Shown: positions 16,646-23,991 of the stretch, piece by piece | How the letters are laid out: each line of letters opens with the position of its first letter | How positions within the stretch are numbered: position 1 is the stretch's first letter | Source of the DNA: Halanaerobium praevalens DSM 2228 | GTDB taxonomy: Bacteria; Bacillota; Halanaerobiia; Halanaerobiales; Halanaerobiaceae | DNA length: 64,000 bases | Direction of reading: 5' to 3' | Assembly (NCBI RefSeq): GCF_000165465.1 | Contig: NC_017455.1 | Coordinates: 248,001-312,000 of the forward strand | Notes under the pieces: model-generated | What the model was told of the DNA's origin: nothing | What the model saw: the letters and a program-made list of their open reading frames with translations, nothing else | Database searches by the model: none | Position numbers and translations under genes: made by a program

Positions 16646-17581
16646 GTGGATTTGTATTTGATTATTTTGTTTTTATTTTCGGGGATTGGACTTGGCTTTT
16701 TTTTAGATCAAGAAAATTATTTTGTTAAGTTTGCAGATTTAATTACAAAAGGTGGTTTAGTTATTTTACTTTTATCGATGGGGACTAATTTAGGTAGTAA
16801 TGAGCAGATAGTTCTTCATTTAGGAGAAATTGGACTACAGGCTTTTGTTTTTGCTATTTCTAGTATTATTTTTAGTGTGCTGGCAATTGTCATTTTTGTT
16901 AAAAGTTTTGCTTTAAACAATTTGCTTTTAAAAGCTGGCCCAGAGACAGAAGTAGAGATTGAAGAAGAAAATGGAGATAATACAATGACAATTTTAATTT
17001 TCACTTCAGTAATTGTCGGAATTTTAATTGGTTATTTCTTTTTAGTAGGGTCAGAAAATGCCTGGATTGATACAGTAACTAATTATTCTTTAGGAGTACT
17101 GCTTTTTGGAGTTGGAATTGATATTGGAGCTAGTAGAGAAATCCTAAAAGATATAAAAGTACTTGGTTGGAAATTATTTGTGATTCCAATTTTAATTGGG
17201 ATTGGCTCTTTAGTTGGAGCAATTTTGATTGGTATTTTCTTTGGTTTTACAACTGGAGAATCAGCAGCAGTGGGGGCTGGTTTTGGTTGGTATAGTTTAT
17301 CTGGTGTTTTAATTTCTAAATTACATAGTGCAGAGCTTGGTTCATTAGCTTTTTTAACTAATGTGTTTCGGGAATTACTTACAGTGATGGTTTTACCTTT
17401 AGTAGCTAAATATTTTGGCAGTTTAGCTTCAATTGCTCCTGGAGGAGCAACTACAATGGATGTTACTTTGCCGATGGTTAAAGAATGTGGAGGAGAAGCA
17501 GTGGTGATCCCTGCTTTTGTTAGTGGAGTTATTCTTTCGACTGCAGTTCCGATTTTAGTTCCGTTTTTTCTAAGCCTCTAG
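16646..17581 (+). CDS. lysO: LysO-type lysine exporter (DUF340)
   Basis: 311-residue membrane protein with about eight membrane segments and an acidic cytoplasmic loop (residues about 98-112, with 'EVEIEEENGDN'). Family landmarks are 'LLFGVGIDIGAS', 'GAGFGWYSLSGVL' and 'GGATTMDVTLPMV' near the C terminus. The family founder, E. coli YbjE/LysO, exports lysine. GTG start with GGAGGG upstream. It follows the racemase by 16 bases. Export of L- or D-basic amino acids is the likely role. Confidence 0.87.
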   Translation: MDLYLIILFLFSGIGLGFFLDQENYFVKFADLITKGGLVILLLSMGTNLGSNEQIVLHLGEIGLQAFVFAISSIIFSVLAIVIFVKSFALNNLLLKAGPETEVEIEEENGDNTMTILIFTSVIVGILIGYFFLVGSENAWIDTVTNYSLGVLLFGVGIDIGASREILKDIKVLGWKLFVIPILIGIGSLVGAILIGIFFGFTTGESAAVGAGFGWYSLSGVLISKLHSAELGSLAFLTNVFRELLTVMVLPLVAKYFGSLASIAPGGATTMDVTLPMVKECGGEAVVIPAFVSGVILSTAVPILVPFFLSL

Positions 17582-17621
17582 CTTAAAATTAATTTTTAAT
17601 TTATAAAAAAGGAATGATAAA

Positions 17622-18110
17622 ATGCTAAATAAAGAAAAAAATCTTGCTGATATAAATCGTTCATTAGCAGCACTATTAGGACCAGAAACTGATTGGTTAG
17701 CTAATTTAGCCAATAGTTCAGCTCTCTTATTTAATTTTATGGAAGATCTGAATTGGGCTGGATTTTACCTAAAAAAAGAAGAACAGTTAGTTTTAGGTCC
17801 TTTTCAAGGGCAAACTGCCTGTGTGCGGATTGATAAAAATAAAGGGGTCTGTGGTACGTCATATGCTCAGAGAAAAATAATGCTAGTTGAAGATGTTAAT
17901 CAATTTCCAGGTCATATTGCTTGTGATCCTAATTCTCGTTCCGAAATTGTCTTACCTTTAATTGTTAAAGGACAAGTAATTGGAGTTTTAGATATAGATA
18001 GTCCTCAGCCAGCTAGATTTGATGATTTAGATCAAAAATATCTAAAAGAATTTGTTGAAATTTTAATTGAACAGACTGATTTTTCAGCTTTAATTGAAAA
18101 CTTTAGTTAA
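17622..18110 (+). CDS. msrC: Free methionine-(R)-sulfoxide reductase (GAF domain)
   Basis: 162-residue single GAF-domain protein of the fRMsr family. The three redox cysteines are C67, C77 and C101; the 10- and 24-residue spacings equal those of the E. coli enzyme. Motifs are 'LNWAGFYL', 'LGPFQGQTAC' and 'CDPNSRSEIVLP'. It reduces free Met-R-sulfoxide using thioredoxin in the cytoplasm, an antioxidant repair function in an anaerobe. It lies 40 bases after lysO and 27 before the HAD gene. Confidence 0.92.
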   Translation: MLNKEKNLADINRSLAALLGPETDWLANLANSSALLFNFMEDLNWAGFYLKKEEQLVLGPFQGQTACVRIDKNKGVCGTSYAQRKIMLVEDVNQFPGHIACDPNSRSEIVLPLIVKGQVIGVLDIDSPQPARFDDLDQKYLKEFVEILIEQTDFSALIENFS

Positions 18111-18136
18111 TAATTTAGATTAAGTGAGGTGTTATT

Positions 18137-18868
18137 TTGCTAAAAAATAAAGATGTTTTTTTCTTTGATTTAGATGGTACTCTCTTAAATATTGAATTAG
18201 AAGAGTTTTTAAAATATTATTTTGAGGCACTGAGCCAAAAATTTAATGATTTATGTTCTGATCCTAAAAAATTCAGTCAGATTTTAATGGCTGCAACTGA
18301 AAAAATGATTAAAAATGATGGAAGCTGTAAAAATCAAGAGGCTTTTATGCAGGATTTTAAACAGAAGTTAAATATTAATGATCAAGCTAAAGTTGAAAAA
18401 ATAAAGGCTAGATTCGATAAATTTTATCAATCTGATTTTATTGGTTTAGCTAAATATTTTGACTTAGATCAAAAGTTACCAGCGCAGATTATTAATTATT
18501 TAAAGCAGAAAAATAAGAGATTAGTTTTAGCCACAAATCCTCTTTTTCCTAAAGAGGCTGTGATTGCTAGATTAAAATGGATTGGAATTGAAGCAGCTAA
18601 TTTTGAGTTAATAACTCATTATGAAAATATGAGCTATGCTAAACCAAATCCAAATTATTACCAAGAAATTTTAACTAAAATAGATGCAGAGCCTGCTAAT
18701 TGTTTAATGATCGGTAATGATTTAAAAGAAGATGCTGTAGCAACTGAAGTAGGAATTGAGACTATAATTATTGAAGATAATTTAATTAATCGAAAAGACA
18801 GTGATTATTCTATCAGTTGGCAGGGAAGTTTAGTGGAGTTCGAAAAATTAATAAAAGAAAAGATATAA
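18137..18868 (+). CDS. HAD-superfamily hydrolase
   Basis: 243 residues. Motif I is 'FFFDLDGTLLN' at residues 8-18 with the nucleophile Asp. Motif II Thr is in 'LVLATNPLFPKEAV'. Motif III/IV is 'AKPNPNYYQEIL' plus 'MIGNDLKEDAVA'. A helical cap sits between motifs I and II (C1 type). TTG start with SD GAGGTG. The substrate is unknown. It is not KdsC-like (those are about 180 residues and capless), nor does it carry the beta-phosphoglucomutase signature, even though GH65 lies beside it. Confidence 0.85.
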   Translation: MLKNKDVFFFDLDGTLLNIELEEFLKYYFEALSQKFNDLCSDPKKFSQILMAATEKMIKNDGSCKNQEAFMQDFKQKLNINDQAKVEKIKARFDKFYQSDFIGLAKYFDLDQKLPAQIINYLKQKNKRLVLATNPLFPKEAVIARLKWIGIEAANFELITHYENMSYAKPNPNYYQEILTKIDAEPANCLMIGNDLKEDAVATEVGIETIIIEDNLINRKDSDYSISWQGSLVEFEKLIKEKI

Positions 18869-18869
18869 A

Positions 18870-18908
18870 AAAATCTCCAGCCTTTTAAGTAATTAGGCTG
18901 GAGATTTT
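18870..18908. terminator. Bidirectional terminator between converging genes
   Basis: AAAATCTCCAGCCT (18870-18883) pairs with AGGCTGGAGATTTT (18895-18908). T-rich flanks lie on both sides, so it serves the HAD gene (+) and the GH65 gene (-). Confidence 0.92.
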
Positions 18909-18909
18909 A

Positions 18910-21204
18910 TTATTTTTCTACAACTAGTGTTTTTGTTTTTTTGAGTTCATATTCTTTTTGATAAACTTTAATTTTTAATGAATTACCCTTTTCAAGTGAA
19001 AAATAACTTTTATTTTTTTGTACTTCAACTTTAATTCTGTGGCCCCTAAATAAGATCATAAAACTAAATCCATCCCAGGCAGTAGGTAAAAATGGTTTAA
19101 ATGCAATTTGTCCTGCCTTAACTTTAAAACCAGCAAAACCTTTGACAATAGACATCCAACTGCCAGCCATACTGGTAATATGCAGACCATCATCTGTATC
19201 AGTATTATAATTATCAAGATCTAAGCGGGCAGTTCTTAGATACAGCTGATATGCTTTTTCTTCTCTTTCCAAGTCAGCTGCTAAAATCGAATAAATACAG
19301 GGAGAAAGTGAAGACTCATGTACTGTTCGTGGTTCATAAAAGTCATAATGTCTGGCAATACTTGCTTGATCAAAATCATCTTTAAAATAATAAATACCTT
19401 GTAAAACATCTGCCTGTTTAATATAAGGAGAGCGTAATATTCTATCCCAAGACCAGTTTTTATGCAGAGGAATATCTGCTGGCTTAAGGTCAGAGACTAA
19501 TTTCTGCTCTTTGTCAAGATAACCATCTTGCTGAGCATAAATATCATATTCTTCTAAATAAGGATAATACATTTTTTCCGTCATATCCTGCCATAATTCC
19601 AATTCGGAATCTTTGAGTTGAAGTTTTTCTATCCACTTTTGATATTTTCGGGGTTGATTTGCTTCTAGTTTTTTTAGACTTTTTAAAGTGTAATTTAAAG
19701 TCCAAACTGCTATTCGATTAGTATACCAATTATTATTAACATTATTTTCATATTCGTTTGGCCCAGTAACCCCTAGAATCATATATTTTCCTTGACGAGG
19801 ATTAAAATGAGATCTAGCTGCCCAAAAACGAGAAATTTGAGCTAAAACTGGAATACCATATTCTGCTATATATTTTTGATCACCAGTATAATCTACATAA
19901 TCTTTAATTGCATGAGCTATGGCTCCATTACGGTGTATTTCTTCAAAAGTTATTTCCCATTCATTATGACATTCCTCACCATTGATTGTTACCATTGGAT
20001 AAAGAGCACCTTCTAAACCTAGTTTATCTGCATTTTCCACAGCTTTTTGTAAGTGATTATATCTATATAAAAGTAAGTTACGGCTCACAGAGTCACTATG
20101 TGTTGCTAGATAAAAAGGCAGACAGTAAGCTTCAGTATCCCAATAAGTTAAACCTCCATATTTTTCGCCAGTAAATCCTTTAGGACCAATATTTAATCTA
20201 GGATCATGACCAGTATAGGTTTGATTTAAGTGGAAAATATTAAAACGAATACCCTGTTGTGCTTCTGGATCACCTTTGATTTTTATATCACTTTCTTGCC
20301 AAATTTGAGCCCAAGCCTTTTGGTGTTGACTAAATAGTTGAGAATAACCAGCTTTAAGAGCAGCAGCAGCTTTAGCTTTAGCTTTTTTAGTAATTTCTGT
20401 TTTTGGATAATCACGACTTGTGCAGACTGCCAGATATTTATTTAATTCGATATTCTGTTCTTTTTTAGCAGTTAGTTTAATTTTATTAGCAGTATAATTA
20501 GTTTCAGTTGCTAATTCTACTTCATATTGATCAGTATTGAGTTCCCAATTCATGGCAGTAGTAACTATAAAATTGGATTTCCTAGTTTTCATTGTTAAGA
20601 ATGAATTCCCAATTTTATTATCTTGATTTAAATTTTCCCAGAAAAACTCATCGTAGTTTGCATCTTCATTTTTTATATTACCATTTAGATAAGGAGTTAT
20701 TTCAATTTCTATATTTTGATTAAGGGGACATAAACTATATTTTAAAGCAGCGATTTCTTTTCTATCTTGACTTAAAAATCTTTTTTCGGTAATTTTAGTC
20801 CTTTTATTTTTTACCTTAACAATAAAAGTTCTTTCTAAGTAGGCTTCTTTCATATTTAGAGTTCTTTTAAAGCTTGTGAATTCAATTTGATTAAGATCAA
20901 TTTCTCGACCATCTATTTTCAGATTAAGACCAATAAAATCAGCAGCATTAGCAATTTTAGCAAAATATTTGGGATAACCATTTTTCCACCAGCCAACAAT
21001 GGTTTTATCTGGATAATAGACACCAGCAATATAAGTACCTTTTAAACTATCACCACTATATTTTTCGGCGAAATTACCTCTTAAACCCATATGACCATTG
21101 CCTAAGCTCATTATACTTTCTGTGACTCGATTATATTCTGGATCAAATCCGTTTTCAATAACTTTCCATTCATCAACTTCGAAATATTTTTTCAAAAAAT
21201 CCAC
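18910..21204 (-). CDS. malP: GH65 maltose phosphorylase
   Basis: 764-residue cytoplasmic GH65 phosphorylase. N-terminal 'YFEVDEWKVIENGFD'; catalytic (alpha/alpha)6 barrel with 'YWDTEAYCLPFYLATH'; general acid E484 in 'VTGPNEYENN' (equivalent to E487 of the Lactobacillus enzyme). The specificity loop H413-E421 reads HNEWEITFE, the form seen in maltose phosphorylases. It converts maltose and phosphate to glucose and beta-glucose-1-phosphate. Kojibiose, nigerose or trehalose phosphorylase activity cannot be fully excluded. Start: GTG 21204, but the SD AGGTGG overlaps it and better fits TTG 21195. No beta-phosphoglucomutase gene is adjacent. Confidence 0.87.
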   Translation of the reverse strand: MDFLKKYFEVDEWKVIENGFDPEYNRVTESIMSLGNGHMGLRGNFAEKYSGDSLKGTYIAGVYYPDKTIVGWWKNGYPKYFAKIANAADFIGLNLKIDGREIDLNQIEFTSFKRTLNMKEAYLERTFIVKVKNKRTKITEKRFLSQDRKEIAALKYSLCPLNQNIEIEITPYLNGNIKNEDANYDEFFWENLNQDNKIGNSFLTMKTRKSNFIVTTAMNWELNTDQYEVELATETNYTANKIKLTAKKEQNIELNKYLAVCTSRDYPKTEITKKAKAKAAAALKAGYSQLFSQHQKAWAQIWQESDIKIKGDPEAQQGIRFNIFHLNQTYTGHDPRLNIGPKGFTGEKYGGLTYWDTEAYCLPFYLATHSDSVSRNLLLYRYNHLQKAVENADKLGLEGALYPMVTINGEECHNEWEITFEEIHRNGAIAHAIKDYVDYTGDQKYIAEYGIPVLAQISRFWAARSHFNPRQGKYMILGVTGPNEYENNVNNNWYTNRIAVWTLNYTLKSLKKLEANQPRKYQKWIEKLQLKDSELELWQDMTEKMYYPYLEEYDIYAQQDGYLDKEQKLVSDLKPADIPLHKNWSWDRILRSPYIKQADVLQGIYYFKDDFDQASIARHYDFYEPRTVHESSLSPCIYSILAADLEREEKAYQLYLRTARLDLDNYNTDTDDGLHITSMAGSWMSIVKGFAGFKVKAGQIAFKPFLPTAWDGFSFMILFRGHRIKVEVQKNKSYFSLEKGNSLKIKVYQKEYELKKTKTLVVEK

Positions 21205-21219
21205 CTACCTTTCAGTTAA

Positions 21220-21248
21220 ATTATATCAGAACAAGTAGAATATTGAAA
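21220..21248 (-). promoter_or_regulatory. Promoter of the GH65 gene
   Basis: On the minus strand TATAAT (21220-21225), 17-base spacer, weak -35 TTTCAA (21243-21248). The weak -35 overlaps the operator-like site at 21244-21257. Confidence 0.65.
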
Positions 21249-21257
21249 GTGCTTCCA
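21244..21257 (+). promoter_or_regulatory. LacI- or CcpA-type operator at the GH65 promoter
   Basis: TGAAAGTGCTTCCA. The reverse strand TGGAAGCACTTTCA matches the alpha-glucoside operator in 11 of 14 bases, and the forward strand matches the cre consensus with one mismatch. It covers the -35 of the GH65 promoter, so repression is expected. Confidence 0.6.
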
Positions 21258-21313
21258 TTTATTTGAGACTTTAAATTTAAGTTGATTTGTTGTATGATAG
21301 AAATAATAATCAA

Positions 21314-21325
21314 TAATAATTATTA
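21314..21325. promoter_or_regulatory. A/T palindrome before the zip genes
   Basis: TAATAATTATTA is a perfect 12-base palindrome about 30 bases before the first ZIP gene. It could be a metalloregulator box, but in such A/T-rich DNA it may be chance. Confidence 0.3.
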
Positions 21326-21355
21326 AAATAAATATTGACAATTTGGAGGGGAATT

Positions 21356-22099
21356 ATGGAAACATTAATATATAGTTTTTTAGCTGGAGTATCTACAATT
21401 GTTGGGGTTTTTGTTTTAATGATTTTTGGAGAACCTAGTAATAAAGTTTTAGCTTCTCTTTTAGGCTTTGCAGGAGGAATTATGTTTGCAATTTCTGTTT
21501 TTGAATTGATGCCAGAAGCTTTATTGTTGGGATCAATGACAATTACAGTAATTGGGTTTTTATTAGGAGCCTTAATGATGTGGGGCTTAGATAAGGTAAT
21601 TCCCCATTCACACCTTTCTACAGCCGATCATTTGGAGATAGAGAATCCAGAAAAAATGCATGTTGAAAATCCTATGTTAAGAACAGGATATTTAATTTTA
21701 TTTGGGATTGCTTTACATAATTTGCCTGAAGGTTTAGCAATTGGGGCTGGTTTTGAGTCTAGTCCAGAAGTTGGTCTTTTAATTGCCCTGGCCATAGCTT
21801 TTCATAATATTCCTGAGGGATTGGCAATTGCTGGCCCGCTTAAAGCTGGTGGTTTAGATAATTTGAGATTATTATTATTTACCTTGATTGCCGGTTTAAT
21901 GACTCCAATTGGAACCTTAATTGGGATGGCGATTTTTAATATTTCAGCTAGTCTAGTTGGAGCTTCACTTGCTTTTGCAGCTGGAGCAATGGTTTATATT
22001 GTTAATGATGAATTAGTTCCTCAATCTAATAAAATGAACAGTCATTTTGCTAATGCTGGAATTATCACAGGTTTATTAATTGGTTTTATTATGCTGTAA
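21356..22099 (+). CDS. ZIP family metal transporter (first of pair)
   Basis: 247-residue membrane protein. ATG 21356 is chosen because the upstream in-frame ATG (21335) precedes the SD TTGGAGGGG. It has about eight membrane segments. The two ZIP metal-site helices are 'ALHNLPEGLAIGAGF' and 'AFHNIPEGLAIAGPL', with His, Asn, Pro and Glu as metal ligands. It imports Zn2+, Fe2+ or Mn2+ across the cytoplasmic membrane. It is followed after 51 bases by a second, divergent ZIP gene. Confidence 0.92.
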   Translation: METLIYSFLAGVSTIVGVFVLMIFGEPSNKVLASLLGFAGGIMFAISVFELMPEALLLGSMTITVIGFLLGALMMWGLDKVIPHSHLSTADHLEIENPEKMHVENPMLRTGYLILFGIALHNLPEGLAIGAGFESSPEVGLLIALAIAFHNIPEGLAIAGPLKAGGLDNLRLLLFTLIAGLMTPIGTLIGMAIFNISASLVGASLAFAAGAMVYIVNDELVPQSNKMNSHFANAGIITGLLIGFIML

Positions 22100-22150
22100 A
22101 ATTTAAGTAAATTAATTATAGATTAAAATTGAATATTTGGAGGTCATATA

Positions 22151-22966
22151 ATGTTAATTGAGTTTTTAAGCGGTTTTTCACCTGTGGTCCAGGCTTTATT
22201 AGCTACTTTATTTACTTGGTTTGTAACAGCCCTGGGGGCAGGAGTAGTGTTCTTTTTTAAAAATGTTGATCGCAGAATTTTAGATAGTATGTTAGGTTTT
22301 GCGGCTGGTGTTATGATAGCTGCTAGTTTTTGGTCGCTGTTGGCTCCAGCAATTGAAATTTCTGAGAGCTTAGGAGTACCTGGTTGGATTCCTGCTGTAA
22401 TTGGTTTTTTAGTTGGAGGAATATTTTTGCGTTTGATTGATCTGGTTTTACCACATTTACACCCAGCTTTGGCTAATAGTGAGCCAGAGGGGATTAAAAC
22501 TAAATGGCAGCGGAGTGTATTGTTGGTTTTGGCAGTTACTCTGCATAATTTTCCTGAAGGCTTAGCTGTTGGTGTTGCTTTTGGGGCAGCAGCTGTTCAA
22601 GGTTCTTCTGCTAGTATTGCTGGGGCGGTTGCTTTAGCATTAGGAATTGGTTTGCAGAATTTCCCAGAAGGAGCTGCAGTTTCAATTCCCTTAAAAAGAG
22701 AAGGGCTTTCAGCTAAAAAAAGTTTTATGTATGGACAGTTATCAGGAGCAGTAGAGCCAATTGCAGGGGTTTTAGGTGCAGCTGCTGTTTATTATATGCA
22801 GCCTATTTTACCATATGCCTTATCCTTTGCAGCGGGGGCAATGATCTTTGTAGTTGGGGAAGAGTTAATTCCTGAAGCTAATTCTGAAGGTAACAGCCAT
22901 TTAGCTACAACTGGCTTAATGCTTGGTTTTGCTGTGATGATGCTTTTAGATGTAGCACTTGGTTAA
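22151..22966 (+). CDS. ZIP family metal transporter, GufA type (second of pair)
   Basis: 271 residues with about eight membrane segments. The metal-site helices are '[15 protein letters not shown]' and '[15 protein letters not shown]'; the second carries Gln instead of the His seen in the upstream paralogue. The insertion between the two helices ('[16 protein letters not shown]') is typical of the GufA branch. SD GGAGG lies seven to ten bases before the ATG. Co-transcribed with the first ZIP gene. The Q-for-H change suggests a different metal preference. Confidence 0.9.
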   Translation: MLIEFLSGFSPVVQALLATLFTWFVTALGAGVVFFFKNVDRRILDSMLGFAAGVMIAASFWSLLAPAIEISESLGVPGWIPAVIGFLVGGIFLRLIDLVLPHLHPALANSEPEGIKTKWQRSVLLVLAVTLHNFPEGLAVGVAFGAAAVQGSSASIAGAVALALGIGLQNFPEGAAVSIPLKREGLSAKKSFMYGQLSGAVEPIAGVLGAAAVYYMQPILPYALSFAAGAMIFVVGEELIPEANSEGNSHLATTGLMLGFAVMMLLDVALG

Positions 22967-23026
22967 AAATATTAAGTTTATAAATAGTCAAGAAAATATA
23001 AATAGCAGAATAATTTAAAATAATCC

Positions 23027-23055
23027 TTGACAATTAGATTTTAGAATGCTATACT
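23027..23055 (+). promoter_or_regulatory. Promoter of cold-shock gene 1
   Basis: TTGACA (23027-23032), 17-base spacer ending TGC, TATACT (23050-23055). An extended -10 plus a perfect -35 predicts very high transcription. Confidence 0.9.
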
Positions 23056-23060
23056 TTACT

Positions 23061-23093
23061 AGATGGAGAAAAAAATAAGTAAGATTTCCATCT
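23061..23093 (+). promoter_or_regulatory. Leader hairpin of cold-shock gene 1
   Basis: AGATGGA (23061-23067) pairs with TCCATCT (23087-23093) across an A-rich 19-base loop containing AAGTAA. The second csp gene has the equivalent hairpin with the same loop core, suggesting a conserved temperature- or stability-control element right at the 5' end of the mRNA. Confidence 0.6.
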
Positions 23094-23118
23094 TTAAAAA
23101 ATAGGAGGAATTTATTTA

Positions 23119-23322
23119 ATGATTTATACAGGAACAGTTAAGTGGTTTGATGGGAAAAAAGGTTTTGGCTTTATTGAAAGAGAAGACGGAGACGACGTGT
23201 TCGCACACTTCTCAGCAATTGAAGAAGAAGGTTTCAAGAACCTTGACGAAGGTCAAGAAGTAGAATTTGAAATCGTAGAAGGCGACCGCGGCCCACAAGC
23301 TGCTAATATCGTTAAATTATAA
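23119..23322 (+). CDS. cspA: Cold-shock protein, CspA family (copy 1)
   Basis: 67-residue single cold-shock domain with RNP1 'KGFGFIE' and RNP2 'VFAHFSAI'. It binds single-stranded RNA/DNA and melts mRNA structure. SD TAGGAGG precedes the ATG. The central and 3' codons are unusually C-ending (GAC, TTC, CAC, ATC) for this genome, as in very highly expressed genes. It differs from copy 2 at 32851 by three bases and one residue (D49 here, E there). Confidence 0.96.
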   Translation: MIYTGTVKWFDGKKGFGFIEREDGDDVFAHFSAIEEEGFKNLDEGQEVEFEIVEGDRGPQAANIVKL

Positions 23323-23348
23323 AGCATAAATAGTTTTATGAATTTAAG

Positions 23349-23378
23349 ACCCCAGTCATTAATTTGGCTGGGGTTTTT
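23349..23378 (+). terminator. Terminator of cold-shock gene 1
   Basis: ACCCCAG (23349-23355) pairs with CTGGGGT (23368-23374), followed by TTTT. Confidence 0.9.
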
Positions 23379-23557
23379 CTAATTTAAAGTTGATTTTAAT
23401 TTAAAAACTTCCTAATTTCTTTGTAAATCTGGAATAGCTAAAAAAATTAAAGGAGTTAAGGCTTTTATATCGAAATAATTTAATATAGAAAATTTATTTA
23501 TTTTTGATTTAAAAAACAGATTATTCTGAAAAAAGACAGAAATTAGGGGGAATAATA

Positions 23558-23914
23558 ATGGCAAAAATAATAGTTGTTGATGATGCAGCTTTTATGAGGT
23601 TAAATTTAAAACAAATTATGGAAGGTTTAGGTCATGAAGTTATAGCTGAGGCAGAAAATGGTAAAGATGCTATAGAAAAATATCAAGCTTCAAAACCTGA
23701 TATAATGTTTATGGATATTACGATGCCCGAAATGGATGGAATAGAGGCTGTAAAAAAGATAAAAGAAATAGACCCCGAAGCTAAAATAATCATGTGTAGT
23801 GCCATGGGGCAGAAAAAAATTGTAATTAATGCCATTACTGCTGGAGCCAAAGATTTTATTGTTAAACCATTTAAAAAAGATAAAATTGCTGAGACAATTG
23901 ATAAATTCCTTTAA
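23558..23914 (+). CDS. cheY: CheY-like single-domain response regulator
   Basis: 118-residue receiver domain only. The acidic pair is in 'IIVVDDAAFMR', the phosphorylation Asp is in 'IMFMDITMPEMDG', the switch Ser is in 'IIMCSAMGQ', and the conserved Lys is in 'DFIVKPFKKD'. It resembles the CheY of Firmicutes, which controls the flagellar motor. It lies beside a chemoreceptor and CheX genes, the last being CheY-P phosphatases. SD TAGGGGG precedes the ATG. It has its own terminator, so it is expressed singly. Confidence 0.92.
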   Translation: MAKIIVVDDAAFMRLNLKQIMEGLGHEVIAEAENGKDAIEKYQASKPDIMFMDITMPEMDGIEAVKKIKEIDPEAKIIMCSAMGQKKIVINAITAGAKDFIVKPFKKDKIAETIDKFL

Positions 23915-23932
23915 ATTTGTTTATTGAGAAAT

Positions 23933-23979
23933 AGTGTTTGCACTTTTAGTTTTAAATTAATAGTGCAAACACTTTTTTG
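23933..23979 (+). terminator. Terminator of cheY
   Basis: AGTGTTTGCACT (23933-23944) pairs perfectly with AGTGCAAACACT (23962-23973), then TTTTTTG. It also lies just past the end of the minus-strand GGDEF-EAL gene. Confidence 0.88.
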
Positions 23980-23991
23980 TTTTGACTTTAG

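Noticed and set aside
18137-18868. HAD gene as KdsC or beta-phosphoglucomutase (which would complete the Kdo or the maltose phosphorylase pathway)
   Set aside because: It has a C1 cap and lacks the short capless KdsC form; the beta-phosphoglucomutase signature is absent and the gene converges on GH65 across a terminator.
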